Shown in pieces: positions 56,101-58,482 of a stretch of 58,482 nucleotides of DNA. The translations under genes and the position numbers were made by a program. Numbering within the stretch: position 1 is the first letter of the stretch; each line of letters opens with the position of its first letter. The stretch is from Candidatus Omnitrophota bacterium. GTDB lineage: Bacteria; Omnitrophota; Gorgyraeia; Tantalellales; Tantalellaceae. Location of the stretch: NCBI GenBank assembly GCA_015231405.1, contig JADGBR010000011.1, positions 1-58,482 on the forward strand. The letters are read 5' to 3'. A model generated the notes under the pieces. It searched no databases. It saw only the letters and a list, made by a program, of their open reading frames with translations, and had not been told where the DNA came from.

Positions 56101-58482
56101 TGTTCATCGCGGATATATTCAGGGAGATATACAGCCGCGCGAAAGACGGAGAGATAGATATGGATAACGCCGGGTTACTTGAACTCATGAAAAGGACTTT
56201 CTTTTTGTCCGCCATGATGTCCTGGCGCGGCCATCCGGCGGAGGACGAAGAAAAAGCCGCGGCGCGTAAATACTATGACGAGACGCTTAAGGAGAGGACC
56301 CCGTCCGTGGAAGACCTTCTCGAGGAAATACCCGAGCTGGTCCGCGTCGAGGCAGCCACGTTCCAGGCTTTTAACTCGGGGAGGATAGTCCTCTACGAAG
56401 GTCCGCCGGGCGGCGGTAAGACCGACATGGCCATAGACGTCGCGAGGCGCCTCGGCCTTAAAGATTACCTGTTCTCATGCCACAACAGGGTCCACACTTC
56501 CGAGCTTCTCGGTACTTTCTCACAGCACGAGAACGGCGATTTCTATTACACCGGCGTTCCTGTTCGAGATAATAAGGGCGAACTACATTATCCCGAAGCC
56601 GATTTCCTCGAGGCCATGACGCATGGCGGCGTTTACATCTTCGATGAAGGCGCTATAGGGAAAAGGTCGCAGGAACTTTTAAGCGTCCTATCGGGGCTCG
56701 CCCGCGGCGAAAAGCTTTTCATGCTGAACGAGGTCCCTGGGTATCCGCCTAAAGAGCTTAAAGTGCATAAGGATTTTCATATCATAATAACGATGAACCC
56801 GCCCGAGGACACGGTCGGCAGGGAACCCCTCCCCCTCGAGCTTTACGACAAAGCCCGGAAGATCTGGATAGATAACGGCCTGACCAAAGAGTCGTACAGG
56901 CGGATAATAGGCAAGTTCGTTAAAGTTCACGCCGCGAAATACGGAATAACTCCCGGAGGCATATTTGGCTCGGGATCCGATGACGCCATGGCCTCCTTCG
57001 CTGACGCCCTTACGGTCATACATAAAAAAATGAACGAGATAATAGGGACGAAGATAAGCCTTGCCGAGAATATAGACCTCCATCTGCTCACTCTCCGGGA
57101 CATGAAGGCTCTCGTCAAGGACTTCGTGGAGTATGTCTCCCGTGGTATAGACAAGACCGAGGCTTTAAGGATAGCGGTCCGTACTTCCTATATAGACCAG
57201 TTCAACGAGCTCCGCGACAGGCCCGTCATCGAGGACGAAATGACGCGTTTATTCAAAACGGCCGAATACACAGATCTGATAAAAGACCTGGCAGGTAGGG
57301 GGATAGACCTCGAAAAGTTAATTAAGGGCCTTATGAGTGCAGATCTCGACAAAAATTATCTGGATGATGAAGCTGAGGAAGAAAAAGGCGACTTCCGGGC
57401 CGGGAGCCAGGCGCCTCTGGGCCCCTCGCCGGGGAAACCATTCACGAAACCCGTCATGCCGTTAGGGATAAAAGAGCGGGATATAAATAAGCCTTATGTA
57501 TGGGCTGCCGGAGAAAAAGTAGAACCTGAAGACCGCCCGCTTTGGGATAAGAGAACGTTCCTCATGATAAAAATGGGCTTATTGTTACGTTTTCCCGTAT
57601 GGATATTGAGGACAATATGGGATTGGACGATAGGCTGGATCTTGGAGTGGAGCGATAAAGTGATATACGTTCTGAAAGAGGTCATAAACAAGATAAGAAC
57701 AGAGAAAATATCGGAGTGGGGAACTTGGGATTCCGTTGGGTATTACCGGACATTTCTACAGGGAACACTTCGGAAGGGGCTCGCGTTTATCAGGGAAACG
57801 GAACTCCGGGACAGTGATCTTAAGACCTCAAAGCCCCGGATCTACTCAGAGGGAAAAACAAGGGACGCTTATCTTTACGATTCGCGTGACCCGGATAACC
57901 CTTACGCCAGAGCCGGGATCAGAGGGGTGAGACATATCCCGGACAAGAACAGCATCGCTTCCCTGACGATAGGCGGTAGGGAGCACATAGCCTTCGTTTC
58001 CAAAGACGAACCTAACCAAATAACCGTTATTGACATGTCGACGAGCGGCGGCAAAACCCCGGTCAGGCACATTGTGGCGGGTAAAAGTGCCATTGGCTTC
58101 ATTAAGACCGTCCGGACTGGGGACAGGCAATATCTCGCAGTGGCCGCAGATGAAGCGCGCGGAGGATCGCAACTTATCGACCTTTCCAGGGAAGGGAAGG
58201 AAAGTGTTATTCATCTGGATCTCGGTGCGAGGGATATTGTGGGTATAGACAGAGAAGGCGAGCGTAAGATCGCCGTTATCTCAGGAAGTGTTTTCAGCGG
58301 GAAATCCAATATAAGGGTTATAGACCTCGGCAGGCGGACGCAAAAAATATTTTCCGTGACAGGAGATTTCAAAGTCGCCGGGAAAATGACTTACTTAAAA
58401 GGCAGCAAGAAGGAAAAGGACAGGTTGGCCATAACCGATGGAGGGATGAAAGGTCGTCTCTATTATTACGGGCTTAACACAG
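50190..58482 (+). CDS. Giant exported protein with four tandem AAA modules, 3' end missing
   Basis: Open from the ATG at 50190 through the right edge: 2764 residues visible, no stop. AAGGGA lies about 12 bases before the start. The N-terminus is a signal peptide ('CKYFIKFTSILITASFLSSS', then TLGYA). Layout (residues): a TraB/EreA-like region 70-510; helical region 510-820; AAA module A 820-1050, no P-loop; Pro/Ala/Ser linker 1156-1187; AAA module B 1370-1580, Walker A 'GATGAGKT'; AAA module C 1685-1915, no P-loop; AAA module D 2050-2370, 'GPPGGGKT'; aromatic, hydrophobic helices 2450-2500; and a beta-propeller-like start 2550 onward. Each AAA module has the 'dLlGg..P' or similar motif of the dynein/midasin (AAA_5) group. 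I know of no described bacterial exported protein like this. Confidence 0.88.
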   Translation, partial: MKCKYFIKFTSILITASFLSSSTLGYAREEFGGVAPIREDREAAISINNTVNVPASLGRVKRSFSGKEGDGPSLIHIQDAHCVYPCQERINSILERVEKDRGIRRIFLEGGSGAYDLTIFRQIPDRELRRKVTDVFLEEGIINAAEYFAANSAREIEVTGVEDKDLYIKNLGVFRNANNSIAAELGSLEKFNGVIKKIAAGVFSDKLVEFYRYYLGYKLDKIGLAEYIIYLRRALAPFPGRKTPGEGNIDRLVKLFSMEEAIDFKKAEKERANLMDLLFKTLPNSMKETLVNEMIEYKKGGLSDLEFNESVWGLFGKTAIKSGAEYEELAKYLEYLREWSGVDSLKLMSEIPLMESELKSLIPSSASEKAIIGIWDRVDKVEKILGYKLTSTEYSDIRSDPDKYTFGAILADMKKVFGPEFSGDIGSLDLELKKNDPEDRFIKDIFEFYEFSFERDDVFVSKISAGRSGGEGQGGGADVFMTGGFHTDNICGLFEKKGVSYVSIIPKFDNEEGSSERYFGILAGTRTGLVGNINAAMSNLQVPSLLDAALGEEVWGKGGIERMEAAVYVQTLAFKGYRVEIYDKGTGETVFSYGRGVILLRCSKEDFPRAVHERFMAETQGHGSEGKAEVPDDADVDEANVRKILDERKYLEDEELSSIVEDIIMLHEQFDRELEGTRKGSNDPARYKISIREIKRFSDNFKQLFQALLNGGKTRKEAIKEAKIQALKNIYADMSDVGQKDRGFGRIMFEEICRNTSYPWPQPGADGIVPGQQIQEWMERMMREAAGGIREAQEIARDIKEFLDGNENNIFDQTYAKLVRAIEGGIPSLFIKEKDTLGALERAIKKYSEKPGVKVEKMECTPYSDSAQLIGGFMPKGRVDVKKAYENVGEAIAGKGKLSVVEILAELLDKTKDEVTEKEIQDFTDIFNDGQNADEGLIIAAAMIIEDSKTWRNKLNYENGLLARIVKQCNEDKGTTYIFNIQDIEALPARIRAQLNAFLLTGELRVPGAPKEEDRKLIAPKNLRIIASMSEEAVLEDGAFYDRFLRKKVASADGNDIKALIKMDHPKINDAVIEFLLKVKEQFNKADISCAYVDLVNIATYTAKSWEKLEGARDQLDVCEYEARIYFESSLKTRAERVKIKFKLMETGKFKGAPVMSPAPAAPLAPSAPSAPSPMPVPAPSVLPGNVPPSQFSPIVAGDEQKKKMFRISVFIMYVRNVTGSNITISELMGYLINNADVIKTRFGEELHNEVVAFLAEAVGRLGDISIDQFPADQAGVKIGTHFASPLNKKILDARYDSAERRVFFDNDGPGLKINKNIAGRLDKYMAGKKLSLGVLEFTSGQEDEIITAFFLDELDYFIDTDEKRMLSSVARSMEYGNGVIRIEGATGAGKTYTAEVLSRIMDFGDEIRPRFYAEPVNKETKLARFLGYFRADKYGYYSIDQTTPFLDIIKHGGVAAISEINTAVKDEYSKLAWWFIQFARGDKEIFLNEYPRKGDDGAISPSVRRHPKSLIIFDVNPEDFEGRGKFPRELIENTPSVYVEQKMNDVGHIKKVTRAFLKHLEDGGTKDQLVEFISQAHIAVFDKIKVANENGDRYPPLSYRELARVTRSILAGLAMNESLVMAEKAVNKYYIKAFVSEQIKSDLKTELDLWSATEERDEIIKDVLFGRPEGRSPPVLVASSSDEDPFGDIDSAVNKFKEENPDKKLYRERVRITWFDDEFKLFGGFLPISLREKASTASARLKTLLADGETRAKANGIYREIRKESGQPEQDLPEDISGLDDGYILSLSEALDPLNSKQEWRQALRYENGIIPRLIDEASKEKEKNGDKAKIFIIELENIHRIKPGLAVAFNTILQEGYYYDPVDKVRKQVPDNLKFVATSITEAALPFSVAEESRWVRLKQSERVLDMTASDAELMLKGCAVSIGNKVRKGMGIDIVTPGLAVNKYSNEICEFLEPFLRRNAVSSKEAKLFIADIFREIYSRAKDGEIDMDNAGLLELMKRTFFLSAMMSWRGHPAEDEEKAAARKYYDETLKERTPSVEDLLEEIPELVRVEAATFQAFNSGRIVLYEGPPGGGKTDMAIDVARRLGLKDYLFSCHNRVHTSELLGTFSQHENGDFYYTGVPVRDNKGELHYPEADFLEAMTHGGVYIFDEGAIGKRSQELLSVLSGLARGEKLFMLNEVPGYPPKELKVHKDFHIIITMNPPEDTVGREPLPLELYDKARKIWIDNGLTKESYRRIIGKFVKVHAAKYGITPGGIFGSGSDDAMASFADALTVIHKKMNEIIGTKISLAENIDLHLLTLRDMKALVKDFVEYVSRGIDKTEALRIAVRTSYIDQFNELRDRPVIEDEMTRLFKTAEYTDLIKDLAGRGIDLEKLIKGLMSADLDKNYLDDEAEEEKGDFRAGSQAPLGPSPGKPFTKPVMPLGIKERDINKPYVWAAGEKVEPEDRPLWDKRTFLMIKMGLLLRFPVWILRTIWDWTIGWILEWSDKVIYVLKEVINKIRTEKISEWGTWDSVGYYRTFLQGTLRKGLAFIRETELRDSDLKTSKPRIYSEGKTRDAYLYDSRDPDNPYARAGIRGVRHIPDKNSIASLTIGGREHIAFVSKDEPNQITVIDMSTSGGKTPVRHIVAGKSAIGFIKTVRTGDRQYLAVAADEARGGSQLIDLSREGKESVIHLDLGARDIVGIDREGERKIAVISGSVFSGKSNIRVIDLGRRTQKIFSVTGDFKVAGKMTYLKGSKKEKDRLAITDGGMKGRLYYYGLNT
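50400..51720 (+). other. Domain: TraB/EreA/ChaN-like N-terminal region
   Basis: Residues 71-511. 'LIHIQDAHCVYPCQERINSI' opens the domain, followed by 'IRRIFLEGGSGAYDL' and 'REIEVTGVEDKDLYIKN'. It closes with 'VFMTGGFHTDNICGLFEKKG' and 'VSYVSIIPK'. The paired His motifs, the acidic 'LEG' strand and the closing 'G.H...l..ll...G..y' resemble the TraB/TIKI/EreA superfamily of metal-dependent hydrolases. This is recognition by eye; the family is uncertain. Confidence 0.4.
52650..53340 (+). other. Domain: AAA module A, P-loop lost
   Basis: Residues 821-1050. 'GIPSLFIKEKDTLGALERAI' occupies the Walker A position, but the G..GK core is gone. The AAA_5 motif follows in 'CTPYSDSAQLIGGFMPKG'. The later 'ALPARIRAQLNAFLLTGELR' and 'APKNLRIIASMSEEAVLEDG' match the region after Walker B and the sensor 1 strand. 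A non-hydrolysing, structural AAA unit is likely. Confidence 0.65.
54300..54930 (+). other. Domain: AAA module B, P-loop present
   Basis: Residues 1371-1580. Walker A is 'GATGAGKT' (1385-1392). 'KETKLARFLGYF' is the AAA_5 post-Walker motif. The Walker B equivalent is 'GGVAAISEINTA', with the Glu kept but Ser in place of the usual Asp. 'PKSLIIFDVNPEDFEGRGKF' matches sensor 1 ('...NP'). ATP binding is likely; hydrolysis is uncertain. Confidence 0.8.
55240..55940 (+). other. Domain: AAA module C, P-loop lost
   Basis: Residues 1684-1917. No Walker A. The AAA_5 motif is in 'DDEFKLFGGFLPI'. 'KIFIIELENIHRIKPGLAVA' replaces Walker B, and 'LQEGYYYDP', then 'VPDNLKFVATSITEAALPFS', gives the sensor 1 region. 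It is related in layout to module A. Confidence 0.6.
56340..57300 (+). other. Domain: AAA module D, canonical ATPase
   Basis: Residues 2051-2370. Walker A 'EGPPGGGKTDMA' (core 2071-2078), 'TSELLGTFSQHENGDF', Walker B 'GGVYIFDEGAI' and sensor 1 'DFHIIITMNPPEDTVGREPL' are all intact. This is the module most likely to hydrolyse ATP. The layout resembles MoxR, McrB and midasin-type AAA_5 ATPases. Confidence 0.88.
57540..58482 (+). other. Hydrophobic helices and start of a propeller-like domain
   Basis: Residues 2451-2764. An aromatic hydrophobic stretch ('LMIKMGLLLRFPVWILRTIW', then 'TIGWILEWSDKVIYVL') may associate with the membrane. After it come short repeated beta units with Asp-rich turns ('REHIAFVSKDEPNQITVIDM', 'DRQYLAVAADEARGGSQLID', 'ERKIAVISGSVFSGKSNIRV'), as in beta-propellers. 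It continues past the window edge. Confidence 0.55.

Noticed and set aside
1-58482. tRNA or rRNA genes
   Set aside because: No rRNA-like segment and no recognisable tRNA cloverleaf with a T-loop GTTCGANTC match was noticed by eye; a model-based search was not possible.

Overview
The window reads as accessory-rich chromosome from an uncultivated, Gram-negative-type bacterium, most likely of the Omnitrophota (former OP3). This assignment is inference. It rests on very large exported multidomain proteins, a planctomycete-like combination of a 'LESRQLLA' motif with a dockerin, heavy use of ATA (Ile) and AGG (Arg) codons, and intergenic DNA packed with palindromic repeats. The standard bacterial code fits throughout. 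I see no rRNA, tRNA, CRISPR or prophage.

Layout. (1) 1-9239, plus strand: a chemosensory operon with a TPR protein (5' end missing), CheR with TPRs, a two-domain CheW, a membrane chemoreceptor, a CheA-REC hybrid kinase, CheB and a double-REC protein. Three copies of one hairpin and two of another palindrome sit between its genes. (2) 9424-29913: a clear sigma70-type promoter followed by one uninterrupted 6804-codon gene. Recognisable modules are glutamate dehydrogenase-like, P-loop kinase-like, methyltransferase-like, TPR, radical SAM, two related histidine-kinase-like modules, a PIG-L deacetylase-like domain and HEAT repeats. (3) 30045-32392: a YhcH family protein, a radical SAM/HhH protein of the UDG-linked DNA repair type (minus strand) and a small exported DUF6973-like protein. 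(4) 32548-36753: an exported GH5-like glycosidase with a dockerin. (5) 36977-40894, minus strand: a small-protein/nucleotidyltransferase pair, a secreted trypsin-like protease, PgeF, a BrkB/YihY membrane protein and a DUF1353 protein. (6) 41064-46429: a frameshifted gene, then a glycosyltransferase pair, a PP-loop thiouridylase-like protein, MscL and a lipoprotein. Two inverted copies of a ~175-bp element with 15-bp terminal repeats flank the part from the glycosyltransferases to the lipoprotein. (7) 46480-49947: thiE, thiS, thiG, thiH (thiamin thiazole synthesis) and an archease. (8) 50190 to the right edge: a second giant exported protein, cut by the window. It carries four AAA modules of the dynein/midasin (AAA_5) kind in one chain, alternately without and with a P-loop, followed by a propeller-like region.

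The two giant proteins and the glycosidase all begin with export signals and suggest a large investment in cell-surface or periplasmic machinery. The chemosensory operon, protease, PgeF and glycosyltransferases fit a cell that senses and remodels its envelope. The intergenic DNA holds four repeat classes: che-operon hairpins, the CGTCATTGCGAGG family, TIR-bounded elements with that family nested inside, and arrays of 7-bp units that differ in sequence from locus to locus but keep the same period. The strongest candidates for undescribed biology are the exported tandem-AAA protein, the 6804-residue multi-enzyme protein and the heptad arrays.
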